A program made the translations under genes and the position numbers. A stretch of 31,727 bases of DNA from JBEEPE01 sp964489645 (GTDB lineage: Bacteria; Verrucomicrobiota; Verrucomicrobiia; Chthoniobacterales; Chthoniobacteraceae): positions 1-31,727 of the forward strand of contig CAZAZT010000029.1 in NCBI GenBank assembly GCA_964489645.1, in the 5' to 3' direction. A model generated the notes under the pieces. It saw nothing but the letters and a program-made list of their open reading frames with translations. It was not told where the DNA came from and did not search any database. This document shows positions 25,442-31,686 of the stretch, piece after piece. Within the stretch, counting starts at the first letter, position 1, and each line of letters opens with the position of its first letter.

Positions 25442-25620
25442 TTTTGTTCTGAGAAGACAATCGGTTTACGCAGGCCAAATCAGGTTTTTTTTTGACACGC
25501 GAGGCCCCCTTGCTACTTTGACCCCCCGCTTCAAAGGGTACAGTACGGATGGTCACGCATTGAGAAGTGCGGTCCGTTCGCTCAGTTCCCGAAGTATGTG
25601 TTTGTACTGTTAGGGTTTAT
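25442..25620. other. Divergent promoter region between the DUF1592 gene and tRNA-Thr
   Basis: About 180 bases without a gene. It must drive the leftward DUF operon and the rightward tRNA-Thr/tuf unit. The rightward promoter is listed separately. I see no convincing -35/-10 pair for the leftward operon. A nine-T run (25485-25493) abuts the rightward -35 element. Confidence 0.5.
25492..25519 (+). promoter_or_regulatory. Sigma-70-type promoter for tRNA-Thr/tuf
   Basis: TTGACA (25492-25497), a perfect -35, is followed after 16 bases by TACTTT (25514-25519). This is a weak -10 made stronger by an extended TGC just before it. A T-rich tract upstream of the -35 resembles an UP element. Transcription would begin near 25526, about 95 bases before tRNA-Thr. 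Confidence 0.6.
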
Positions 25621-25693
25621 GCCTGGGTAGCTCAGTTGGCAGAGCACGTCCTTGGTAAGGACGAGGTCGCCGGTTCAATCCCGGTCCCAGGCT
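25621..25693 (+). tRNA. tRNA-Thr (anticodon GGT)
   Basis: A complete 73-base cloverleaf. Acceptor GCCTGGG (25621-25627) pairs with CCCAGGC (25686-25692) and the discriminator base is T. The D-arm region reads GCTC-AGTTGGCA-GAGC. The anticodon stem CGTCC/GGACG closes loop TTGGTAA with anticodon GGT at 25654-25656, and the T loop has GGTTCAATCCC. CCA is not encoded. Placement just before tuf is a classic bacterial arrangement; usually several tRNAs are present, here only one. Confidence 0.97.
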
Positions 25694-25915
25694 CCCCATC
25701 GCTTCAGTGCTGGATTAAGTTGGAGCCGGTATCGTGAGAGCTTCGACTTGGTCTTATCGGAGTCTGTTGATTGAGTCGACAGCGCTGCGAATGCCTTGGG
25801 CGGTGATGGTTTCAGCGATTAACGGGCGAAAGTCTGCAGTCGCGCGGGCCAGCGATCTCGACGATGTGTAACCAGTTCAAGAATAACCAGAAAAACAGAA
25901 AGAACTCACTGACCT

Positions 25916-27106
25916 ATGGCCAAGGAGCAATTTAGCCGCAACAAGCCGCATGTTAACATCGGCACCATTGGACACGTTGACCACGGCAAGACGACGTTGA
26001 CTGCAGCGATCACCACCGTTCTCTCTAAGAAGGGGATGGCACAGGCGAAAGCTTACGACGAAATCGATGCTGCGCCCGAAGAGCGCGAGCGCGGGATCAC
26101 GATCAACACTGCGCACGTTGAGTACGAGACGGAGAACCGTCACTACGCACACGTCGATTGTCCCGGACATGCTGACTACGTGAAGAACATGATCACGGGT
26201 GCAGCTCAGATGGACGGAGCGATTTTGGTGGTATCCGCGACGGATGGTCCGATGCCACAGACCAAGGAGCACATCCTTTTGGCCCGTCAGGTGGGGGTTC
26301 CTGCGATTGTCGTTTTCATGAACAAGTGCGACATGGCGGATCCAGATCTCCTCGAGCTCGTTGAGATGGAAATCCGTGAGACGCTTTCCAAGTATGAGTT
26401 CCCTGGTGACGATCTTCCGATCGTGAAGGGTTCGGCCAAGAAGGCTTTGGAAGCGGGCGATCCTTCGCATGCTGATGCGGCATGCATCATCGAGTTGATG
26501 AGCAAGGTGGATTCCTACATCCCAGTGCCTGAGCGCCCGATCGATCAGCCTTTCCTCATGCCGGTTGAAGACGTGTTCAACATCGAAGGTCGTGGAACTG
26601 TTGCGACGGGTCGTGTTGAGCGTGGTATCCTCAAGAAGATGGAAGAAGTTGAGATCATCGGTCTGCGCGACACGCAGAAGACGACGGTCACCGACATCGA
26701 AATGTTCCGTAAGTTATTGGATGAAGCTCGTGCGGGCGACAACGTCGGGATCTTGATGCGCGGCATCAAGAAAGACGACGTCGAGCGTGGGCAGGTGATT
26801 GCGAAGCCCGGTTCGATCAAGCCGCACAAGAAGTTTGCTGCTGAGATTTACGTGCTGTCGAAGGAAGAGGGTGGTCGCCACACTCCGTTCATGAACAACT
26901 ACCGTCCTCAGTTCTATTTCCGTACGACGGACGTGACGGGTGCTGTGTCGCTTCCAGAGGGCGTGCAGATGGTCATGCCTGGGGACAACGTGAGTATCAC
27001 GGTTGAGTTGATCACTTCGGTCGCGATGGAGAAGACGATGCGCTTCGCTATCCGTGAGGGTGGTCGTACGGTGGGTGCTGGCCGTATCGCCGACATCATT
27101 CCGTAA
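25916..27106 (+). CDS. tuf: Elongation factor Tu
   Basis: GTPase delivering aminoacyl-tRNA to the ribosome; 396 residues, the normal length. G motifs are GHVDHGKT (19-26), the switch I Thr in RGITINTAH, DCPGHADYVKNM (G3), NKCD (G4) and GSAKKAL (G5). Domains 2 and 3 follow, with GRGTVATGRVERG and FRTTDVTGAV, ending in an AGRIADII tail. Codon use is visibly different from the neighbours (many CGT, GGT and AAG, few CGG), as expected for a very highly expressed gene. A 222-base leader separates it from tRNA-Thr and shows no clear promoter or T-tailed hairpin, so the tRNA and tuf are probably one transcript. The Shine-Dalgarno is poor (AGAAAG about 13 bases upstream). Confidence 0.99.
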   Translation: MAKEQFSRNKPHVNIGTIGHVDHGKTTLTAAITTVLSKKGMAQAKAYDEIDAAPEERERGITINTAHVEYETENRHYAHVDCPGHADYVKNMITGAAQMDGAILVVSATDGPMPQTKEHILLARQVGVPAIVVFMNKCDMADPDLLELVEMEIRETLSKYEFPGDDLPIVKGSAKKALEAGDPSHADAACIIELMSKVDSYIPVPERPIDQPFLMPVEDVFNIEGRGTVATGRVERGILKKMEEVEIIGLRDTQKTTVTDIEMFRKLLDEARAGDNVGILMRGIKKDDVERGQVIAKPGSIKPHKKFAAEIYVLSKEEGGRHTPFMNNYRPQFYFRTTDVTGAVSLPEGVQMVMPGDNVSITVELITSVAMEKTMRFAIREGGRTVGAGRIADIIP

Positions 27107-27118
27107 GTTAGATTTTGA

Positions 27119-27199
27119 GTGGCAGATGACTGGTGCTCTGCCATTCTTGGCTCGGAAGAGCCGATCACTGGTTACAAGGAGCGGGGGGAACCCCGCTCC
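27119..27199 (+). other. Three consecutive RNA hairpins between tuf and tRNA-Trp, two with GGAA (GNRA) loops
   Basis: Hairpin 1: TGGCAG (27120-27125) with CTGCCA (27138-27143). Hairpin 2: GGCTC-GGAA-GAGCC (27149-27162). Hairpin 3: a perfect 9-bp stem GGAGCGGGG-GGAA-CCCCGCTCC (27178-27199). None is followed by a T run, so these look like processing or stability elements, or a weak attenuator, rather than a strong intrinsic terminator. A competing pairing of CTCCCCGA (27196-27203) with the TCGGGAG further on would disrupt hairpin 3. Confidence 0.55.
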
Positions 27200-27265
27200 C
27201 CGACCGGTGTGGGACCAGTCTCGGGAGGCCTCAAGCGTGAAGTTGTGAGGTATTGTTCAGCGTAT

Positions 27266-27338
27266 ACGGCAGTAGCTCAATTGGTAGAGCAGCGGTCTCC
27301 AAAACCGCTTGTTGGGGGTTCGAGTCCCTCCTGCCGTG
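27266..27338 (+). tRNA. tRNA-Trp (anticodon CCA)
   Basis: A 73-base cloverleaf. Acceptor ACGGCAG (27266-27272) pairs with CTGCCGT (27331-27337), with discriminator G as expected for Trp. The D arm is GCTC/GAGC. The anticodon stem GCGGT/ACCGC closes loop CTCCAAA with anticodon CCA at 27299-27301. The T arm GGGGG/CCCTC has one G-T pair and loop TTCGAGT. No encoded CCA tail. The tuf-tRNA-Trp-secE-nusG order is standard. Confidence 0.97.
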
Positions 27339-27369
27339 CTCGCATTTTATCTTCCATGCTGTTTCGATG

Positions 27370-27407
27370 ATGTCGAATCGTTCTCGGCTTTTCAGAGCGT
27401 TCGACAT
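27370..27407 (+). other. Long hairpin between tRNA-Trp and secE
   Basis: ATGTCGAA (27370-27377) pairs perfectly with TTCGACAT (27400-27407). CTC/GAG can extend the stem inside. There is no T run after it. It may be a processing signal releasing the tRNA from the secE-nusG-rplK mRNA, or part of the secE leader. The rest of the 193-base gap shows nothing further. Confidence 0.4.
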
Positions 27408-27531
27408 GTATTGATTCTCAGTGGACGTTTAGCGATTGTGCGTTGAGCGTCGAAAGTTTTGGGTGGAGCGGCGAAATGCGCGGTACGGTTTCTGTGTAAA
27501 CGCCGACGGTCGGACATGAATTCAGACAGAT

Positions 27532-27744
27532 ATGATTGCTAAAGCGAAAGAGTTTCTCTCAGAGATCCGGGTTGAGCTGGCGAAGTCCTCTTGGCCTTGG
27601 AATCCCGAGGAGAAAGGGGTGAAGAAGTATCGAGAGTTGATTGATTCAACGGCGATTGTGGTGATTGCGATGGTTCTTCTGAGTGGATTCGTATCTTTGT
27701 GCGATTTGGTGTTGTTGAAGTTGGGCAGCTGGGTGATCCGGTGA
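27532..27744 (+). CDS. secE: Protein translocase subunit SecE
   Basis: A 70-residue inner-membrane subunit of the SecYEG channel. It has the short single-helix form of SecE: an amphipathic N-terminal part with EIRVELAKSSWPW (the conserved E-K-W-P stretch), then one membrane helix (about residues 40-62, TAIVVIAMVLLSGFVSL). Identity is supported by position between tRNA-Trp and nusG. No clear Shine-Dalgarno precedes the ATG. A 62-base spacer leads to nusG. Confidence 0.95.
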   Translation: MIAKAKEFLSEIRVELAKSSWPWNPEEKGVKKYRELIDSTAIVVIAMVLLSGFVSLCDLVLLKLGSWVIR

Positions 27745-27806
27745 GTAGCCGCTTTCGCGGGTGGTTTAGTTTTTCGAAGGAGTAACTTTCAAGGAAGCGA
27801 TAGCGT

Positions 27807-28418
27807 ATGACGGAAGAACAAAAGAGGTCACAATGGTTTGTGGTGCATGTGTTGTCGGGGCGCGAGAAGATGGTGAAAGACAACATCGATCGGCGGGTGC
27901 AGATGGAGGAGATGTCTGATTATATCTTCAATGTGATGCTGCCTGAGGAGCGTGTTTCCGAGGTGAAGCATGGCAAGCGCACAGAGAGCAAGCGGAAGAG
28001 TTTTCCGGGCTATCTTTTCGTCAACATGTGGCTGGTTGATGAGGACAAACGTCCCGATCCCGCGGATCCCAAGGCGAACTTGGTGGATCGCACATGGTAT
28101 TTCATCCAAGACACTCCAAACATCATCGGGTTTGCTGGTCGACGCGATCGTCCCTCAAGGATGTCTCCGACGGAGGTCGAAGATCTCTTGAGAGAGTACA
28201 CCGTTATCAGTGATGACGCTCGGCCGAAGATGGACTTCCAAGTTGGTGAGAAGGTCAAGGTTGCTGACGGTCCGTTCATGAGTCAGAGTGGCCCTGTGGT
28301 TGAAGTGGATCCTGAGAAGGGCAAACTTCGGGTTTCGGTGGAGATTTTCGGGCGCGCGACGCTGGTGGATTTGGAGTATTGGCAGGTTGAAAAGGACGAC
28401 GGTGACGATAATAAGTAA
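27807..28418 (+). CDS. nusG: Transcription termination/antitermination protein NusG
   Basis: A 203-residue elongation factor that bridges RNA polymerase to Rho or to ribosomal S10. The N-terminal NGN domain has QWFVVHVLSGREKMVKDNI, KSFPGYLFVNMWL and DTPNIIGFAG. The C-terminal KOW domain has GEKVKVADGPFMSQSG and VSVEIFGRATLVDLEYWQVEK. It is about 20 residues longer than E. coli NusG. The excess is a charged, proline-containing loop (DEDKRPDPADPKANLVDR) just before TWYFIQ in the NGN domain, plus a short acidic tail. A distant AAGGAG (from about 27777) and a nearer AAGGA (27791 region) are possible ribosome sites. Rho-linked regulation is likely by family knowledge. Confidence 0.97.
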   Translation: MTEEQKRSQWFVVHVLSGREKMVKDNIDRRVQMEEMSDYIFNVMLPEERVSEVKHGKRTESKRKSFPGYLFVNMWLVDEDKRPDPADPKANLVDRTWYFIQDTPNIIGFAGRRDRPSRMSPTEVEDLLREYTVISDDARPKMDFQVGEKVKVADGPFMSQSGPVVEVDPEKGKLRVSVEIFGRATLVDLEYWQVEKDDGDDNK

Positions 28419-28438
28419 GTAATTTAATTGAAAAGTTT

Positions 28439-28864
28439 ATGGCAAAAGAAGTTGTAGCGCAAATCAAGTTGCAGATTCCTGCAGGTCAAGCTAATCCAGC
28501 ACCTCCCGTTGGTCCGGCGTTGGGTCAGAACGGTGTGAACATCATGGCGTTCTGTAAGGAGTTCAACGCGCGGACGCAGCCTCAAGCGGGTGATGTGTTG
28601 CCGGTTGTGATCACGGTCTACAAGGATAAGAGTTTCACCTTTGTGACCAAGCAGCCGCCATCGTCTGCTTTGATCAAGAAGGCCTTGGGTTTGGCTTCTG
28701 GCTCCAAGGAGCCTAACAAGACGAAGGTTGGTAAGCTTACGAAGAAGCAGTTGTTGGACATTGCTAAGCGCAAGATGGTCGACATGAATGCTCGCTCCGA
28801 GGAGGCTGCGATGAAGGTGATTGCTGGGACGGCTCGTCAGATGGGAGTCGAGGTGGAGGCCTAA
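28439..28864 (+). CDS. rplK: 50S ribosomal protein L11
   Basis: A 141-residue L11, the usual length. It begins AKEVVAQIKLQIPAGQANPAPPVGPALGQNGVNIMAFCKEFN, of which QANPAPPVGPALGQ is the hallmark. The C-terminal rRNA-binding domain has TFVTKQPPSSALIKKA and ends ARQMGVEVE. It binds the GTPase-associated centre of 23S rRNA. The gene follows nusG by 20 AT-rich bases and is the last gene of this transcript: a strong terminator comes 40 bases after its stop. In most bacteria rplA follows directly, but it is not here. Confidence 0.99.
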   Translation: MAKEVVAQIKLQIPAGQANPAPPVGPALGQNGVNIMAFCKEFNARTQPQAGDVLPVVITVYKDKSFTFVTKQPPSSALIKKALGLASGSKEPNKTKVGKLTKKQLLDIAKRKMVDMNARSEEAAMKVIAGTARQMGVEVEA

Positions 28865-28903
28865 GCCGTCTTCGGGTCCGCATAAGTGGAGCCGCTTTGA
28901 AAT

Positions 28904-28935
28904 GCCGCATGCGATTTTCGCGTGCGGCGTTTTTT
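28904..28935 (+). terminator. Strong intrinsic terminator after rplK
   Basis: GCCGCATGCG (28904-28913), loop ATTTT, CGCGTGCGGC (28919-28928), then G and six T. The 10-bp stem has one T-G pair and is GC-rich, a textbook Rho-independent terminator ending the tuf/secE/nusG/rplK run. Confidence 0.93.
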
Positions 28936-28997
28936 GTGAGTGGTGTGGCGGCGCAGAATCTGCGTCACTGCCGAGGATGTTCGGCAAAACTAAGTTC

Positions 28998-29969
28998 ATG
29001 TCATCGGCAGAAAATCTTAAGCGCCGTGATTTTTTGCGGCAGGCAAGTGCTGCTGCTGCGGTGGTTGGCGGTGTAAGTGGGGGCGCTGCGGTGCCGGTGA
29101 AGACTTCTGAGAGTTTGGTTCAGCAGCTTCACGGATCCTTGTCGGAGGGACAAAGGGCGCAGCTGTGTCGGAAGTTCGATGATCCGTTGCGACTGAAGGT
29201 GGACAACAACTGGATGATCAACAAGCCCTTGAAGGAGGTGCTTGATCGGAATCAGGTTGATCTTGTCAGGCAGATTTTTCTTGGTTTGCACTCTCCGGAG
29301 TATGCGGCGAGGGTGATGGGGCAGGTGGTGCATGATTCTGAGGGAGAGGGTTTTGATGGAGGCACCTCAATCACGCTTTTTGGGGAGCCTGGGTCAGGGC
29401 GTTTCGAGTTCGTTCTGACGGGGCGTCATTGCACTCGGCGATGCGATGGCGATTCGGTCGAGGGGATGGCGTTTGGGGGGCCGATTTTTTACGGACATGC
29501 GGCGCAGGGGTCCAAGGAAAGTGCGAAGCATCCGGGGAACGTGTATTGGTATCAGGCGGTGAGGGCGAATGAGGTGTTTGCGATGTTGGATGGCAGACAG
29601 AGGCAGATGGCGTTGGTTGAACGTTTACGCGAGGAGAACAGCACTGCGACGGTTGCGCTGAGCGGGCGCAAGGGGTCTCGGGTTGGAGTGCCGATGGGGG
29701 AGTTGACTGGCGATCAGAGGGCACAAGTCCGGAAGGTCATGGCTGCGGTTTTGGCTCCGTTCCGGAAGGTTGATGCGGATGAATCGATGCGGTTCATCGA
29801 TTCTCAGTTTGATTCTCTTCAGATGGCTTTCAGTCGGGCAAACGATATCGGGAATGATGGTGTTTGGGATATTTGGCAGATCGAGGGGCCGAGTATGGTT
29901 TGGCTTTTTCGCGGGGCTCCTCACGTCCATGTGTGGGTGCATGTGAAGGATCCGGCGATAGGCGCATGA
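28998..29969 (+). CDS. Tat-signal DUF3500-like protein
   Basis: A 323-residue protein with a twin-arginine signal, KRRDFLRQASAAAAVVGG, predicting export in folded form. The mature part fits the pattern of DUF3500 (PF12006). Matching elements are an early LHGSLSEGQRAQL helix, FEFVLTGRHCTRRC where the family has an sGHH-type turn, GMAFGGPIFYGHAA, and a late IEGPSMVWLF followed by APHVHVWVHVKDP. His/Asp/Cys residues in these turns could bind a metal. I place the start at ATG 28998; an ATG at 28977 would add seven residues before the signal. Only about 60 bases separate it from the rplK terminator, so either a compact promoter lies there or transcription reads through. Its function is unknown and the family call is by eye. 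Confidence 0.75.
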   Translation: MSSAENLKRRDFLRQASAAAAVVGGVSGGAAVPVKTSESLVQQLHGSLSEGQRAQLCRKFDDPLRLKVDNNWMINKPLKEVLDRNQVDLVRQIFLGLHSPEYAARVMGQVVHDSEGEGFDGGTSITLFGEPGSGRFEFVLTGRHCTRRCDGDSVEGMAFGGPIFYGHAAQGSKESAKHPGNVYWYQAVRANEVFAMLDGRQRQMALVERLREENSTATVALSGRKGSRVGVPMGELTGDQRAQVRKVMAAVLAPFRKVDADESMRFIDSQFDSLQMAFSRANDIGNDGVWDIWQIEGPSMVWLFRGAPHVHVWVHVKDPAIGA

Positions 29970-30020
29970 TTGCAGCGGCGTGTTTCGTAGTTGTCTGTGG
30001 CTTGTCGTTCGGCTTGCCGA

Positions 30021-30044
30021 TGCCAAACCCTAGGGGGGCTGGCA
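30021..30044. other. Imperfect hairpin between convergent genes
   Basis: TGCCA (30021-30025) pairs with TGGCA (30040-30044), and an inner CCC/GGG can form. It lies in the 86-base gap between two converging genes, where a two-way terminator would be expected. It lacks T runs, so support is weak. Confidence 0.25.
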
Positions 30045-30055
30045 GGGATAGCGCA

Positions 30056-30472
30056 TCAAACTTCCGAGGAAGTTTTTGATGGAGGCTGAGGTTTGAAGAG
30101 GTTCAGCCCTTTTTCCTCGAGGATGGCGGTCAGTTTCTCGGTGGCGAAGCGCATGAGGGTGGGTTGAACGGCGGAGAGAACTGCGTTCAGAAGGAGGGCT
30201 TTGATCCCGGATTTGGCTGCGCTGGTTGTGCCTGCGACCACTGAGGAACCGATTTTCGACAGTGGATTTCCGCGTGAACCGATGAGGGCTGTCAGGATGC
30301 CAGCGCCGACAGCTGCTCCAACGATTGGCCAAGTATGTTTTGCGACAAAGGCTTTTCCTGCTGAGGCGATGTCGAGAGATGCGTTCAGTTCGGTGGTTGC
30401 AGAACGGAAGGCAGCCCGGGAACGCTCGATTTCGGCTATCAGAGAGGCTTTTTGACGTTCGATTTCAACCAT
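30056..30472 (-). CDS. Small membrane protein, YqjK-like (third gene of a YqjDEK-type cassette)
   Basis: A 138-residue protein. The N-terminal charged helix (EIERQKASLIAEIERSRAAF) is followed by a conserved-looking W-P-I-V-G and a Gly/Ala membrane segment (about 48-65, VGAAVGAGILTALIG). A second weakly hydrophobic helix (about 85-105) and a basic/proline tail follow. The R-K-x-L-x-x-I start and the W-x-x-VG membrane helix resemble E. coli YqjK, and the gene sits in the same relative position after YqjD-like and YqjE-like genes. Similarity is weak, so the name is by analogy. The ATG at 30472 has AAGGA six bases upstream and overlaps the end of the preceding gene by 34 bases. Function unknown. 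Confidence 0.7.
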   Translation of the reverse strand: MVEIERQKASLIAEIERSRAAFRSATTELNASLDIASAGKAFVAKHTWPIVGAAVGAGILTALIGSRGNPLSKIGSSVVAGTTSAAKSGIKALLLNAVLSAVQPTLMRFATEKLTAILEEKGLNLFKPQPPSKTSSEV

Positions 30473-30843
30473 GCCTCATCCTTTCTGAATTCCTCTAGGG
30501 TTGCCTTGAACATGGGCTTTTTGAGCCACCCTCTGGCAGCCCGGATCACGAGGTAGCCGAGTACAACATGCAGTGCGCCTGCGACGATGGAGACGCCAAT
30601 CCACGCTCTTTCTCCACCGAAAAGTTGTGCAATTCCAAAAACGGCAGCCAAGCAGAGTAGGAGGTATCCCACGAGTCCTACTGCAGCGGCCAAGGCAAAG
30701 AGGAGAAGGAATCCAGCGATCTGATTCATCGCTTCCTTGCTCTCGAGGCCGAACAACTCGGAGCGAGATCTCAGGTAAGAGATGCCTGCGTGCAGGATGT
30801 CCCTGAGCGTATCGGCCAGTCCCCGATGGGAGGAATCTTCCAT
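30439..30843 (-). CDS. Phage-holin-family (YqjE/PF07332-like) inner-membrane protein
   Basis: A 134-residue membrane protein with an amphipathic N-terminal helix (DTLRDILHAGISYLRSRSELFGLESKEA), two closely spaced membrane helices (about 41-73 and 80-100) and a charged cytoplasmic tail. This is the layout of the YqjE / holin superfamily 3.6 proteins, which in E. coli pair with the ribosome-associated membrane protein YqjD. The start at 30843 lies ten bases after the yqjD-like stop; an earlier in-frame start at 30894 would overlap that gene. Despite the family name there are no phage genes around, and a housekeeping membrane or stationary-phase role is more likely. Confidence 0.8.
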   Translation of the reverse strand: MEDSSHRGLADTLRDILHAGISYLRSRSELFGLESKEAMNQIAGFLLLFALAAAVGLVGYLLLCLAAVFGIAQLFGGERAWIGVSIVAGALHVVLGYLVIRAARGWLKKPMFKATLEEFRKDEAWLKSNVKKPL

Positions 30844-30853
30844 TCGTGTTCGG

Positions 30854-31162
30854 TCAACGGCGGAGAAGAGTCCCGACCACAAAACCGGCTCCAAGTGCTA
30901 TCAGCACGGCCTTGAGGGGGTTTTCTCGGATGTAGAGCTCGGCCTCCTTTTGGAGGTCGTCCGCTCGATGTTTTGCTTCCTCGATGACTGCTTCTGCTTT
31001 CACTTTGAGGTTTGCGGTTCCTGCATCCGCGGCATCTCGCAGCTCTTTGGCTCGAGATTCAGCGGAGGTTTTGATCGATTCGGCGACCTGTTTGGCGACC
31101 TTTTTGAGGCCGTCGGCAACGGGGGAAGATTCGTCAGTGTCGAGGAGTGCTTCGGAGCTCAT
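30854..31162 (-). CDS. DUF883/ElaB-YqjD-like membrane-tail protein
   Basis: A 102-residue protein. A hydrophilic Ala/Lys/Glu-rich helical body (about 15-78) ends in a single C-terminal membrane helix with the family signature YIRENPLKAVLIALGAGFVVGTLLRR (reading from about residue 77). This tail pattern is that of the ElaB/YqjD/DUF883 family. In E. coli these proteins anchor ribosomes to the inner membrane in stationary phase. The gene lies 91 bases downstream of infA on the same strand and leads a yqjD-yqjE-yqjK-like trio. The infA context strengthens the ribosome link, but this is inference. Confidence 0.88.
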   Translation of the reverse strand: MSSEALLDTDESSPVADGLKKVAKQVAESIKTSAESRAKELRDAADAGTANLKVKAEAVIEEAKHRADDLQKEAELYIRENPLKAVLIALGAGFVVGTLLRR

Positions 31163-31253
31163 AGGGTTGGACTTGGGGGGAGCTTAGAGGAAAACGGAGG
31201 GTTCGGGAGAAAAATCGATGTCGACCGAATCGGGAGGAACAGGCGCAGCGGGT

Positions 31254-31472
31254 TTATTTGGCGCGGAAGGTGATGCGGGCTTTGGTGAGGTCGTAGGGGG
31301 AGAGTTCGACGGTGACCGTGTCTCCTGGGACGATCCGGATGAAGTGTTTGCGCATTTTTCCCGATACGTGGGCGAGAACAGTGTTTCCTGCTGCGAGTTT
31401 GACGCGAAACATGGTGCCCGGAAGCACTTCGGTAACTGTTCCTTCTGCTTCGATAGATTCTTCCTTGGCCAT
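31254..31472 (-). CDS. infA: Translation initiation factor IF-1
   Basis: A 72-residue single OB-fold protein, the standard length, starting MAKEESIEAEGTVTEVLPG and continuing with MFRVKLAAGNTVLAHVSGKMRKHFIRI and DTVTVELSPYDLTKARITFR (positions about 20-70). It binds the 30S A site and helps IF-2/IF-3 start translation. The frame is open a further 35 codons upstream, but IF-1 begins at the ATG at 31472. No Shine-Dalgarno is seen. It diverges from the RRM gene across about 214 bases and is followed by the yqjD-like cassette without an obvious terminator. It is not in the usual ribosomal-protein operon. Confidence 0.98.
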   Translation of the reverse strand: MAKEESIEAEGTVTEVLPGTMFRVKLAAGNTVLAHVSGKMRKHFIRIVPGDTVTVELSPYDLTKARITFRAK

Positions 31473-31602
31473 GATGAATTTGGAAATGTCGCACGGTATG
31501 CGTGAATGGGCGACATATTTTGACATTATCCAGTTGCCAATTGATGAAAACCTGATTCCGTGGTTTCTGCCAGTCAAGTAGTGCCTTGGAAACGGGGAGT
31601 GA

Positions 31603-31633
31603 TCAAGGGGGTGTAGACCCCGTGAGAACTTGA
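31603..31633 (+). promoter_or_regulatory. Bulged stem-loop upstream of the RRM-protein gene
   Basis: TCAAG (31603-31607) pairs with CTTGA (31629-31633) and encloses GGGGT-GTAG-ACCCC (31608-31621) plus a 7-base bulge. It lies 54 bases before the ATG at 31687. It may be a leader element of the RNA-binding-protein mRNA. A GATAAT at 31676-31681, five bases before the ATG, would instead make the mRNA leaderless, and both cannot be the main promoter context. No known riboswitch was recognised. Confidence 0.3.
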
Positions 31634-31686
31634 GATCCGATGAGCGGGAACCTTTTCGGTATGCTTCTGGTTGCAGATAATCAGAA

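Noticed and set aside
27178..27199. The strong GC hairpin after tuf as an intrinsic terminator
   Set aside because: The stem is excellent but no T run follows, and secE/nusG/rplK downstream lack an obvious separate promoter.
30439..30843. Holin-family gene as evidence of a prophage
   Set aside because: No lysin, structural, integrase or repressor genes lie nearby, and the neighbours form a YqjDEK-like housekeeping cassette.
31473..31577. A 35-residue N-terminal extension of IF-1
   Set aside because: IF-1 is uniformly about 72 residues and starts MAKE; the upstream frame is merely open.
31580..31640. A riboswitch (ZTP-like CGGGGAGTGA string) upstream of the RRM gene
   Set aside because: Only a short string matches; the remaining conserved core and pseudoknot partners are absent and the downstream gene does not fit.
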